A stretch of 64,000 bases of DNA from assembly GCA_963588055.1 (NCBI GenBank), contig CAVAGB010000004.1, forward strand, positions 34,879 through 98,878. The letters run 5' to 3'. A program made the position numbers and the translations under genes. Positions 8,584-16,469 of this stretch are shown piece by piece. Every line of letters starts with the position of its first letter. Position 1 is the first letter of the stretch. Source of the DNA: Alloenteromonas sp963588055 (GTDB taxonomy: Bacteria; Bacillota_I; Bacilli_A; RFN20; CAG-826). The notes beneath the pieces were generated by a model, which had not been told where the DNA came from, did no database searches, and saw only the letters and a list, made by a program, of their open reading frames with translations.

Positions 8584-9507
8584 ATGGAAGGCGCCCTCAT
8601 CTATTCCATCGCGCGCGAGAAGGAACCTTCTTTCCAAAAAGAACTCAAATTCCTTCTCTCCTCCGCCAAAGTCAATAATATCGAACTTACCGCCATGTCC
8701 TTCGCGGAGGCCGAGAAATTCATTTGCTCCTCCTGCGCCGTTTTGAAGTTCGTCTATTTCTACGACGATGATTCTTATTTGCTGAACCTCGCGATGAGTT
8801 TGGGGATCCCTTGCTACAGCCATCCCTTCTCCTGCGCGCATAGCCACGACTTAGGCCTCTTCTATAAGAAGATGAAAGACTTCGGGATCGCCCATCCTCT
8901 TTACTACTCTTTCCCTAACTTCAAAAACGAAAGGCCGCAGGATTTCTTCACTTATCTTTCTTCCTCCATCAAAGAAGCGGGGATCTCCTATCCCTTTTAT
9001 CTAAGGAAAAAGGATGATGAGGGATTTGCCCGCACGCTTTGCCTCACTCCCATCGAATTCAACGAGACCCTCAAGAAGCTGAAGGATTCCGATTGGGTGG
9101 CGGAAGAATACATCCCTAGCCCCGCCCTCTACGCTTTGGTGATCGGGAAACGCTGCTTTGGGATACTGGAAGAGAAGAAGGGGCGCCTCGTCCTTTCTTC
9201 TTTCGATACAGCCTTCGCGAGGTCGCAGGCCGTCAAGATTGCCAACTTACTTCGTTTCGAGTCGGCGATCGTGATGTTTAGGATGCTGGGCAAGATGCCT
9301 CTTGCCTGCGGAATCTATTCTGGCAAATATTTCCAGACCTTCGCCTCCAATTTCGGCAATCAGCCAGGCGAAGCCCTATTCGTCAGATTGCTTAAATCCC
9401 GCAAGAATTTCTCCCCATATTTCTTCGTCGGAAGCAAAGACGTCAAGAAGAACAGAAAATGCGCGCGAGCCACTCCGCTTAAGAACCCTCACAACAACAA
9501 AGAGTAA
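8584..9507 (+). CDS. Uncharacterised protein, possible degenerate ATP-grasp (RimK-like)
   Basis: 307 residues from ATG 8584, two bases after the preceding stop. The middle resembles an ATP-grasp ligase in outline: a segment like the RimK/D-Ala-D-Ala ligase pre-grasp region (LNLAMSLGIPCYSHPF), then a lysine-rich strand-loop (YPFYLRKKDDEGFARTL) and VAEEYIPSPALYALVIGKR, which matches the spacing of the ATP-contacting E-x-[FY]-I strand. The usual distal Mg-binding E-x-N is not seen, so it may be inactive or a false resemblance. The partner gene at 8243 is also unknown. Confidence 0.5.
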   Translation: MEGALIYSIAREKEPSFQKELKFLLSSAKVNNIELTAMSFAEAEKFICSSCAVLKFVYFYDDDSYLLNLAMSLGIPCYSHPFSCAHSHDLGLFYKKMKDFGIAHPLYYSFPNFKNERPQDFFTYLSSSIKEAGISYPFYLRKKDDEGFARTLCLTPIEFNETLKKLKDSDWVAEEYIPSPALYALVIGKRCFGILEEKKGRLVLSSFDTAFARSQAVKIANLLRFESAIVMFRMLGKMPLACGIYSGKYFQTFASNFGNQPGEALFVRLLKSRKNFSPYFFVGSKDVKKNRKCARATPLKNPHNNKE

Positions 9508-9532
9508 GCTTTTGCGGGGATATCCATCAAAA

Positions 9533-9560
9533 AAGCGCCGAATTGCAAGGTTCGACGCTT
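9533..9560. terminator. Bidirectional terminator
   Basis: A 10-bp stem AAGCGCCGAA / TTCGACGCTT (one wobble pair) around an 8-base loop, flanked by A on the left and T-rich sequence on the right. It sits between the convergent genes ending at 9507 and 9571. Confidence 0.75.
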
Positions 9561-9570
9561 TCCTTAATCC

Positions 9571-10653
9571 TTAATTGTTCTGAGGTGAGAAGGCCTTCAT
9601 CGAGGTCCACATGATCCTCAAACCATAGAGGAAGAGGAACATGAACATCGTTAAGGAAGACATCGTGCTTACGTTGGCGAGAAGGAAGCCAAGGGCCATG
9701 GATAAGATGGCCGGCGCAGGGGCTGCCCAATAGGCGATCTTCTGGCATTGCCAAATCGTGATGATGCGGTAGGGGTTCCTTTTGCCTCTGGTGACCAGGA
9801 AGAGAACGAGGCCAAGCAGCAAGATGACCCCAGCGTTGATGCCGGTCAAGATGCCGGTGTTGCGCCAGGTGAGCGAGATCTTGGTGCTCTCATATCCTGC
9901 GGTTATGAAGTTCTGATAGTTCTTCACGACCTCCGCGACGTATTCGCTTGGCTTATCGGCTTTGTTGATGTCGGGCGTGAGGGAGAGGAGATCCGTCCCT
10001 TTGAGGCGGTCATAGGAATAGCTTACGAGAGCGCTGCTTGTGGTGGCGGTCACGCGGCGGTTATAAACGGCCATCGAGAAGCCGGTCTGTTTGAAGACTA
10101 AGATAGAGACGCGGTAGGTCGTCGAAGTGGTCGCCTCTTCGCCGGTGCTCGTAGCTGATTCGACGGTCCATTTCGAAAGGCTGTCCAAATAAGTGGAATC
10201 GATGCTGTCAGCAGCGAACTGAACGCGGAGAATCGGCTCCTCGGTCGATGAATCTTTGTATTCGTAATAACGGTCATCGCCAGTGCCGGCGTTATAGACA
10301 GCCTCTTTCGCCGCATCGGTGACGACGAGTTTTCCATCATCTGTGATTTTGACGGAGGCATTCGCGTTTTTGAGGTTGTATTGGAAATCGGCTAAACCGT
10401 TTTCGACCCCGCCGACTGAACTAGTTCCCAGGACGCTCGTGCCCATGTTGACATTCATGTTGCTGACGAAGCTAGGAATGAGGGTAACGATGACTGAGCA
10501 GATTGCGAGGATGATCGGCGTGTACCAAGGGTATTCCCTGCCCGCCTTGATGCAGCAGTCATTGCTTACCAACGTGCCGAAGCCGGTTTTTAGTTTATCT
10601 TTGGTCTCTGGGGAGAGCTTTGCTTTTTGTTTGTTCACTTTGTTTTTCGCCAT
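9571..10653 (-). CDS. Five-span membrane protein, DUF1189/MalA-like layout
   Basis: 360 residues. A Lys-rich cytoplasmic N-terminus (about 1-40) is followed by one membrane span (YTPIILAICSVIVTLIPSF). Then comes a roughly 190-residue Ser/Thr/Asp-rich domain that should lie outside, and finally about four spans (GVILLLGLVLFLVTRG, APAPAILSMALGFLLA, MFMFLFLYGLRIMW). One span, external domain, four spans is the layout of DUF1189 membrane proteins found near maltose genes in Firmicutes; the identification rests on layout only. It shares its upstream region with the divergent gene at 10741. Confidence 0.6.
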   Translation of the reverse strand: MAKNKVNKQKAKLSPETKDKLKTGFGTLVSNDCCIKAGREYPWYTPIILAICSVIVTLIPSFVSNMNVNMGTSVLGTSSVGGVENGLADFQYNLKNANASVKITDDGKLVVTDAAKEAVYNAGTGDDRYYEYKDSSTEEPILRVQFAADSIDSTYLDSLSKWTVESATSTGEEATTSTTYRVSILVFKQTGFSMAVYNRRVTATTSSALVSYSYDRLKGTDLLSLTPDINKADKPSEYVAEVVKNYQNFITAGYESTKISLTWRNTGILTGINAGVILLLGLVLFLVTRGKRNPYRIITIWQCQKIAYWAAPAPAILSMALGFLLANVSTMSSLTMFMFLFLYGLRIMWTSMKAFSPQNN

Positions 10654-10703
10654 TTCGAGATACCTTTTGCTGAAAGCAAAATAAACAATACACGCATAAT
10701 CGC

Positions 10704-10740
10704 TTCTTGGAAAGAAGCAAAGGCCGCTATAATTTTGGCC
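10704..10740 (+). promoter_or_regulatory. Promoter of the 10741 gene, leaderless arrangement
   Basis: TTCTTG (10704-10709), 18-base spacer, TATAAT (10728-10733), then seven bases to the ATG at 10741. No ribosome site exists between -10 and start. Confidence 0.55.
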
Positions 10741-11217
10741 ATGAGAACGCGAAAAGGATTCCGTTATCTTTGCTTCGTTTCCGGGATTCTTTTTTTGGGT
10801 GCCCCGGCCTTGCAGTTAGTAGGTTTCGTTCAGCTGTATTTCCCTGATGGAGAGTGGATCCCTTTGAACTCTATCGGGACGTTTTTCGGAGGCAATGAAG
10901 AGATCATAAGCGGAGGTAACTCCTATTTTTTCTCCTATCGCTTCAATCCGTTCTACGTTGCTTTGATTGCTTTGAGTTTGATTGCCGCGCTGGCTTCCTT
11001 TTTCGGCAAAGATTGCCGCAAAAACCTAATATTTTCTGGAATTGCAGGGTTTTTGGCGCTCCTATTAGCCTCGTTTTTGATTCTTATTTTCGAATGGGTG
11101 AATCCTGGGTTTACTTTCAATGGAATCCGTGGGGGTATCGGCTTCGCGCTTAGCATAACTTGTTACGTGATGGCTTTCGTGTTCTTGGGCCCAGCTTACC
11201 TCTTTGCCGAAAAATAG
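10741..11217 (+). CDS. Hypothetical integral membrane protein, four spans
   Basis: 158 residues, four hydrophobic stretches (YLCFVSGILFLGAPALQLVG; FYVALIALSLIAALASFFG; LIFSGIAGFLALLLASFLI; IGFALSITCYVMAFVFLGPA) with a Gly/Asn/Ser-rich loop between the first two. No family recognised. I chose ATG 10741 from the promoter geometry; an upstream frame from 10627 lies inside the divergent gene region. It ends 60 bp before the tmRNA. Confidence 0.6.
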   Translation: MRTRKGFRYLCFVSGILFLGAPALQLVGFVQLYFPDGEWIPLNSIGTFFGGNEEIISGGNSYFFSYRFNPFYVALIALSLIAALASFFGKDCRKNLIFSGIAGFLALLLASFLILIFEWVNPGFTFNGIRGGIGFALSITCYVMAFVFLGPAYLFAEK

Positions 11218-11219
11218 GT

Positions 11220-11248
11220 TTGGAGAAAGCAAAAGCGCGCCCTATAAT
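11220..11248 (+). promoter_or_regulatory. tmRNA promoter
   Basis: TTGGAG (11220-11225), a 17-base spacer and a perfect TATAAT (11243-11248) place transcription about 25-30 bases before the mature 5' end, leaving a short leader for RNase P removal. Confidence 0.75.
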
Positions 11249-11277
11249 ACGTGCACCGGCGATGAACTTCTTCCTTT

Positions 11278-11680
11278 GGGGCCGTACAGGTTTTGACGGA
11301 GGGATGTCTGGCCCCGGCTGCAGTGGGATGGCGACCCTGACCGCCAAAAAACAATAACTGACAACAAAACTGTCAAACCTTGGATGCTCGGTGCTTCCCA
11401 TCGTGCCTCCGTCGCTCTTGCCTAATTGAGCCCCTCTAGATAGGGCCCCGCCATTGCGGGGAGAGCACGTTCGCCCCTCGCTTCTTGCCTTACGAGGGGA
11501 CGGGCGCAACACAAGGCAATAAGCTTCTAGCTTGGCTGGGCAAAGAAGTCGAAAACCTCACAGCTGCCTCCAAAGAACGTTGGTTCTCGTCGCCCTTTGG
11601 AGTAAAAGGCGAGAGCTAAACTGTAGACGCCTCGGTGGGATGCTCTTCGGACCAGGGTTCGATTCCCTGCGACTCCACCA
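11278..11680 (+). ncRNA. ssrA: Transfer-messenger RNA
   Basis: About 403 bases. The 5' end GGGGCCGTACAGGTTTTGACGG and the 3' end with T-arm GGTTCGATTCC and encoded CCA form the alanine tRNA-like part (acceptor pairing has one G-U and one mismatch as I align it). The tag frame probably resumes at GAC 11360, giving a peptide starting DNKTVKPW and ending SVALA before TAA 11423-11425. That is 21 residues, longer than the usual 8-15, and the tail is ALA where ALAA is usual in Firmicutes. The stop is followed by hairpins consistent with pseudoknots. With SmpB it rescues stalled ribosomes and marks products for ClpXP. Confidence 0.9.
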
Positions 11681-11690
11681 AACAACCGGT

Positions 11691-11725
11691 AACGTCAGCG
11701 CGTGAATGCTGGCGTTTTCTTTTAT
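11691..11725 (+). terminator. tmRNA terminator
   Basis: Stem AACGTCAGC / GCTGGCGTT (one G-T pair) with loop GCGTGAAT, followed by a T-rich tract. It starts 11 bases after the CCA end. Confidence 0.8.
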
Positions 11726-11737
11726 CTTCATTGGTTT

Positions 11738-11768
11738 CGTACCATAAAAAGTGTTCCGTACCATAAAA
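11738..11768. repeat. Two direct repeats CGTACCATAAAA, 19-bp period
   Basis: CGTACCATAAAA occurs at 11738-11749 and 11757-11768, with AGT/GGT after each. No gene of the repeat-associated ATPase kind is adjacent. The remaining 11769-11950 stretch shows no other feature I recognise. Confidence 0.6.
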
Positions 11769-11968
11769 GGTGGTGCAAAACAGAATTTGCGTTACGGAAA
11801 ACGCCGGAAGCGCTGAAGCCTTTAAACAGCCCCCTTTCCAACGATTGATTCCAATGCTTTCACGCGTGCCCGTTTCTTTCCTTATATATTTAAGGAAAAG
11901 CACGTCTTGCCTTGTTGAATTAGGAACCGGATTCAATAAAATAGGTGCCGTTTGGAGGCTGTTCTAGT

Positions 11969-13099
11969 ATGGGTAAGGCAAAAATCTCTAAGTTGACGTG
12001 GGTCGGAATCGTTCTTTCTCTCCTTTCCCCTTTGTTCATCGTTCTTATGGGGGTGACCAACGTCATTCCAAACGGGAGCAATGGCGATATCAACACCGGA
12101 ACTGCCGCTGCGGCCGCTTATTACTTCGCGATGTGGAACTGCAGCGAATTCTTCAGCCTCATCAGCTTGCTGGGAGATTTTATTCTGCTTGTTGGTTTTA
12201 TCTTCCTCATCACCGAATTGGTGATTGTCATCAGAAAGAAAAACAAGAAGCTCGTCCTCAATGCGATCTTCCGTTTCCTTGGAACCGCCTTCTTCCCGTA
12301 TTTGCTTCTGCTTATCTATACCCAGTACATCACAGACGTTCTCACCGAAGCCTCGATGTCGGTCATCTTCGTGGGCCTCTGCCTCAATATCGTTGGCCAT
12401 ATTTTGCTTACCCTTCCTTATCATGAGCTTCTCCTTGCTCAACCCGCCTTCGAGCCTAAAGTTGAAGAGCCAGCTGCGAACGTTCCTTCCCTCAGCGAAG
12501 AAGACATCAACAAACTCGTAGAGGCACGCATCGCTGAGCTCGGTTTCGTCAATGCGGATGAATCCAAAACGATTGCCGATAAGGAACTCGATGCCCACAT
12601 TAAAAAGCTCCATTCCGCGAAGGAAGAGCCTGCCGTTTCGCCCTCTGAGGAGCCCGTTGATGGCGGTGAAACCGACGATGCCCCCATCGAGGATCCGAAC
12701 GATCATTTCGCCACCATGAACAAGCGTCACCGCGCCAAATTCGAAACCCGCATTAAGACCGCCGATCAAGAGCTCCGCGACAAGTATTACGAGCTCCGCG
12801 ACTATGTCCGCTCCTATGGCATCAAGGACCGTATCTCCGTCCCTGGGCTTACCTTCTCTTTGCATCGCGAACGCTACGTCTTCATCACCATCGCCGGCAA
12901 GAAACTCAAGGTCTACTTCGCTTTGAATCCCAACGATTACAAGGAAAGCACCATCCCCGTGGTTGAGAACACCTCCAAGAAATTCGAGGATCTCCCGGTT
13001 GAGCTCAAGGTGAAATCTGATCTCTCCCTGAAGAGAGCAAAAGCCTTGGTGGATGACGTCATGAAAAGCAAAGGTGTCACAAAGATAGAAGGAAAGTGA
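11969..13099 (+). CDS. Membrane protein with acidic linker and C-terminal conserved domain
   Basis: 376 residues. Four membrane spans (about 10-155) are followed by an acidic linker (EEPAVSPSEEPVDGGETDD) and a C-terminal domain of about 125 residues. The last matches a pattern I know from many uncharacterised Firmicutes/Mollicutes proteins: RFETRI..LRDKYYELRDYVRSYG, then RISVPGLTFSLHRERYVFITIAGKKLKVYFALNP and a VELKVKSD..LKRAKALVDDVM end. Its function is unknown. GGAGG at 11954-11958 supports ATG 11969. Transcribed alone, ending at a good terminator. Confidence 0.7.
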   Translation: MGKAKISKLTWVGIVLSLLSPLFIVLMGVTNVIPNGSNGDINTGTAAAAAYYFAMWNCSEFFSLISLLGDFILLVGFIFLITELVIVIRKKNKKLVLNAIFRFLGTAFFPYLLLLIYTQYITDVLTEASMSVIFVGLCLNIVGHILLTLPYHELLLAQPAFEPKVEEPAANVPSLSEEDINKLVEARIAELGFVNADESKTIADKELDAHIKKLHSAKEEPAVSPSEEPVDGGETDDAPIEDPNDHFATMNKRHRAKFETRIKTADQELRDKYYELRDYVRSYGIKDRISVPGLTFSLHRERYVFITIAGKKLKVYFALNPNDYKESTIPVVENTSKKFEDLPVELKVKSDLSLKRAKALVDDVMKSKGVTKIEGK

Positions 13100-13106
13100 T
13101 CGAGCC

Positions 13107-13138
13107 AAACCGCGTCTCCTGTTCGGATTCGCGGTTTT
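13107..13138 (+). terminator. Rho-independent terminator
   Basis: Perfect 8-bp stem AAACCGCG / CGCGGTTT (13107-13114, 13130-13137) followed by TTTTT-type tail, between the convergent genes at 13099 and 13159. Confidence 0.85.
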
Positions 13139-13158
13139 TCGATGCGAAAAAGCCGCCC

Positions 13159-13521
13159 TTACTTGGACGGCTTATCTTCCACTTTTATTGACTGGATGGT
13201 GACTTCGTTCCCCTCGATTAGGTAAGTGTCTTCGCTCCCGCAATGGGGGCATTTCTTGCCGCTAGGGAGGGTGGGGTAGGTCTTCGTGCAGCTCTTGCAA
13301 TAGGTCGTCGCTTTCGTGACGATGATCTCAAGTGTGCACCCATTCAGGTGCTTGGAGCGGTTTTCGCAGGCCCATTTCCACACGTCTTCAAGATAACGCG
13401 GGACGACCCCGGAGACTTCTCCAAGCTCGATGACGACGCCCTTCACGGAGGGGATTTTGTTCTCCTCCGCGAAAGCGTCAACTTCTTTGATGATGTGGAA
13501 CGCGATTCCGAGCTCGTGCAT
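13159..13521 (-). CDS. hypA: Nickel metallochaperone HypA
   Basis: 120 residues. It starts MHELGIAFHI, preserving the Met-His-Glu nickel site, and has the zinc site CKSC..CPHC at about 75-95. HypA hands Ni(II) to the [NiFe] hydrogenase large subunit (or urease) together with HypB. Its ATG overlaps the stop of the 981-residue gene (TAATG), so it ends the hypB-oxidoreductase-hypA operon. No [NiFe] hydrogenase or urease gene is in this window; the hydrogenase at 34.8-39 kb is of the [FeFe] type and does not need HypA. Confidence 0.92.
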   Translation of the reverse strand: MHELGIAFHIIKEVDAFAEENKIPSVKGVVIELGEVSGVVPRYLEDVWKWACENRSKHLNGCTLEIIVTKATTYCKSCTKTYPTLPSGKKCPHCGSEDTYLIEGNEVTIQSIKVEDKPSK

Positions 13522-16466
13522 TAGCGCTCGATGGGCGGGATGGCGTTGCCCGTGTGTTTGTTCGGGCTGTTTTTCGTGGCCTTCTTGAAGGCCTTCCTCT
13601 TCTTGGCGAGCTCTTTCGCTTCTTTGGAACCGCTGTGAAGGAGGATCTTGATACCGCGCTTCAAGGCATAGGGCATGAGGCCGGCGATCTTGTCGTCACC
13701 GTTCCTCATGGTGGTGGCCTTCGGGTGGTCCCTCACCAAGTGGATGGCGTCGAATTCGCAGCGAGTGGTGCAGATGCCGCAGCCGATGCACTTATGGGGA
13801 TCGACGACCGAGGCGCCGCATTGCAAGCAGCGGGAAGTCTCGATCTTGACCTGCTCTTCGGTAAGGGTGGTGCTGAAGTCTTTGAAGGAAGTCTTCGCTT
13901 TCTCGGCGTTCTTCGGAGCGGCGGGTTCTTGACGCCCGGCGTTGTCATAGTTCTCAGGATAGAGGATGTCCTTCTTGTCGAGGGGGATGAAGTAGCGCCT
14001 ATCGCGTCCGATGGTGAGCGAAGCGTGGAAGGGGGAGACGAAGCGCGCGAGGGATTCGGCGGCTTCATGGCCCTGTCCGATGGCGTCGATCACGAATTTC
14101 GGACCGGTGTAGACGTCGCCGCCGACGAAGATATCGTCTTGGGCGGTCTGATAGGTGAATTTGTCGGCGATAGGATAATTGCCGTGCCAGAAGGTGACTT
14201 TGCTGCCTTTGAGGAGATCGCCCCAATCGATGGCCTGCCCGATGGCGAAGATGATCTTCGTCGCGGGGACCTCGATGGTCTCGTTCTCGTCATAGACAGG
14301 GGAGAAGCGCTTGGTCTCGGGATCGATCGTGCGGACGCACTTCTTGAGGACGATGCCTTTGACCTTGCCGTTTTCGTCCACCAAGACCTCTTTGGGGCCC
14401 CATTGCGGATTGACGGCGACTCCTTCTTCCTCAGCCTCTTTGATCTCGTCTTTGGTCGCGGGCATGGTGTCCCTGGACTCAAGGCAATACATCGAGACGG
14501 ATTTGGCGCCGAAGCGGTGGGCGGTGCGGGCGCAGTCGATGGCGACGTTGCCTCCGCCGATGACGACGCAATCGCCGTCGATCTTTTGCTTCTGGTTGTC
14601 GTAAGCGCCTTTGAGGAAGCTGACGGCGATGTCGGTGCCCTCGGCAGTGTCGTTAGCGACGCCAGGACGTTTGCCGCCTTGGCAGCCGATCGCGATATAG
14701 AAGGCCTTGTAGCCCTGCGCGCGGAGTTCGTCGAGGGTGACGTCTTTGCCGACGTTCACGCCGCACTTGAATTCGACGCCGAGCTGACGGAGGACATCAA
14801 CTTCCGCATCGATGACATCCTTCTCCAATTTATAGGAGGGGATGCCGTACATCATCATGCCGCCCGGCTTCTCATGCCTTTCGAAGACGGTGGGGTGGTA
14901 ACCCTTGACGGCGAGGTAATAAGCGGCGCTTAAGCCAGCGGGGCCGGCGCCGATGATGGCGATCTTTTCCTCGAAGTCGCCATAGACTTTGGCGATGACC
15001 TTTTCGGGGACGGAACGCGTTTTGGGATCGAGCTCGCGCTCGGCGAGGAACTTCTTGACTGCGTCGATGGCGACGGCCTGATCGATGTCGCCCCTGGTGC
15101 AGGCGGTTTCGCAGCGCTTGTTGCAGATGCGTCCGCAGACTGCCGGGAAGGGGTTCTCCCTCTTGATGAGGGCGAGAGCCTCGTCATAGCGGCCTTGGTT
15201 GGCGAGCTTCAGATAGCCTTCGACGGCGACGTGGGCGGGGCAAGCGGTCTTGCAGGGCGCGGTGCCGGTGGGATAGGTGTTGTAGCGAGCGGTGTCGCGA
15301 TAGTTCTCATCCCAGGCGTATTTGCCCCAACGGTTGTTGTCGGGGAGCGGGGCGACAGGATAAGTTTGGGCGGATCCGTCTTTCTTGCAGAGCTTCTGGC
15401 CGAGCTTGACGGCGCCGCCGGGGCAGGATTCGACGCAGCGGCCGCAGGCGACGCAGTTCTTGGGGTCGACTTTGGCGGTGTAGGCGCTGCGGGAGAGGTT
15501 CGGGGTGTTGAAGAGCATGGACGTGCGGAGCGCGTTGCAGATCTTCACGTCGCAGTTGCAGATGTCGAAGATGTGGTCTTCGCCGTCGATGTTGGTGATC
15601 TGGTGGACGAAGCCGTTGTCCTCGGCTTTCTTCAAGATGCGGAGGGCTTCTTCCTTGGTGATCATCGTGGCGCGGCCGGTCTCGACTGCGTAGTCGGCCA
15701 TGTCGCCGAGCTGGATGCACCAGTTCTCGGGATCGTCTTCGCAGCCTTCGCCTAGTTTTGCCCTGGAATAACGGCAGGAGCAGATGCCCGAGGCGATGTG
15801 GCCGTCGTATTTCTTAAGCCAGTAGGAGATCTTCTCGAGTTTGACCGCTTCTTGGTTGCTTTCGATGGCTTTCTCAACCGGGATGGCGTGCATGCCGATG
15901 CCGTCTCCACCTTCGGGGACCATCGGGGTGATCGCCTCGAGGGGGAGGAAGGTCATACGCTCAAAGAAGTTCGCGACAGGGGGGTTGGCGTCGGTGGCCT
16001 TCTTCGTGGAGTTGAAGAGCTCAGCGGAGCCCGGGACGAAGAAGGAGATGCGATATCTCTTCTCACGGGTCGGGTTGGCGTCTTTGATCGGGCCATCGTC
16101 GTTATAGTGGTCGCCGTAATCGTACTCGACGATGCCGTGCATGACGGCGCGGTGGACGTACTCTTTGACTTTGAGCGGATCCGGATACATCTTTTTGCAT
16201 TTCTCGATGATCTGGTCCATGGTGTACCACTTGCGGAGTTTCATCGTGAGAAGAACGTCGACTTCCTCTTCGGTGATGACCTCGCGGAGTCCCCAGTATT
16301 CGGGGGAGTTCACCGTGCAGCCTTTCAGCTTGGTTTCCACGTTGTCGGTGATTTTCTCAGCGAGCTTGAAGTACTTCTTTACGAGCGCTTTCTCTTCGGG
16401 AGTAGTAGGCTCGACCCCTTCGTACTTGGATTGGGTGTCTTTGGTGAGACGGAAGATCTCAGGCAT
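13521..16466 (-). CDS. 981-residue Fe-S flavoprotein oxidoreductase (GltD-like, fused ferredoxin domains)
   Basis: Domains in order: an N-terminal region (1-215) without recognised motifs; a cysteine-rich Fe-S region (about 220-345, GICSCRYSRAKLGEGC, DICNCDVKIC, then CVACGRCVESCP); a GltD-type Fer4_20 domain (about 395-470, CKTACPAHVAVEGYL, CGRICNKRCETAC); an FAD Rossmann fold (IIGAGPAGLSAAYYLA, about 508); an NAD(P) Rossmann fold (VVIGGGNVAIDCARTA, about 645); and a C-terminal ferredoxin (CLQCGASVVDPHKCIGCGICTTRCEFDAI). GltD-like proteins pass electrons between NAD(P)H, flavin and Fe-S centres. There is no glutamate synthase large subunit nearby, so glutamate synthesis is unlikely; NAD(P)H:ferredoxin or hydrogenase-linked transfer is my inference. 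Translationally coupled between hypB and hypA. Confidence 0.8.
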   Translation of the reverse strand: MPEIFRLTKDTQSKYEGVEPTTPEEKALVKKYFKLAEKITDNVETKLKGCTVNSPEYWGLREVITEEEVDVLLTMKLRKWYTMDQIIEKCKKMYPDPLKVKEYVHRAVMHGIVEYDYGDHYNDDGPIKDANPTREKRYRISFFVPGSAELFNSTKKATDANPPVANFFERMTFLPLEAITPMVPEGGDGIGMHAIPVEKAIESNQEAVKLEKISYWLKKYDGHIASGICSCRYSRAKLGEGCEDDPENWCIQLGDMADYAVETGRATMITKEEALRILKKAEDNGFVHQITNIDGEDHIFDICNCDVKICNALRTSMLFNTPNLSRSAYTAKVDPKNCVACGRCVESCPGGAVKLGQKLCKKDGSAQTYPVAPLPDNNRWGKYAWDENYRDTARYNTYPTGTAPCKTACPAHVAVEGYLKLANQGRYDEALALIKRENPFPAVCGRICNKRCETACTRGDIDQAVAIDAVKKFLAERELDPKTRSVPEKVIAKVYGDFEEKIAIIGAGPAGLSAAYYLAVKGYHPTVFERHEKPGGMMMYGIPSYKLEKDVIDAEVDVLRQLGVEFKCGVNVGKDVTLDELRAQGYKAFYIAIGCQGGKRPGVANDTAEGTDIAVSFLKGAYDNQKQKIDGDCVVIGGGNVAIDCARTAHRFGAKSVSMYCLESRDTMPATKDEIKEAEEEGVAVNPQWGPKEVLVDENGKVKGIVLKKCVRTIDPETKRFSPVYDENETIEVPATKIIFAIGQAIDWGDLLKGSKVTFWHGNYPIADKFTYQTAQDDIFVGGDVYTGPKFVIDAIGQGHEAAESLARFVSPFHASLTIGRDRRYFIPLDKKDILYPENYDNAGRQEPAAPKNAEKAKTSFKDFSTTLTEEQVKIETSRCLQCGASVVDPHKCIGCGICTTRCEFDAIHLVRDHPKATTMRNGDDKIAGLMPYALKRGIKILLHSGSKEAKELAKKRKAFKKATKNSPNKHTGNAIPPIER

Positions 16467-16469
16467 GTT

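Noticed and set aside
11640..11680. tmRNA 3' end as an integration site for an island
   Set aside because: No second copy of the 3' end was seen in the window and no integrase gene follows.
11933..13108. 391-codon frame opposite the membrane protein gene
   Set aside because: Antisense shadow: composition follows the complementary codons, and the plus-strand protein has a ribosome site and terminator.
13554..14933. Long plus-strand frames opposite the 981-residue oxidoreductase
   Set aside because: High-GC shadow frames rich in G, D and V; the minus strand carries recognised Fe-S and Rossmann motifs.
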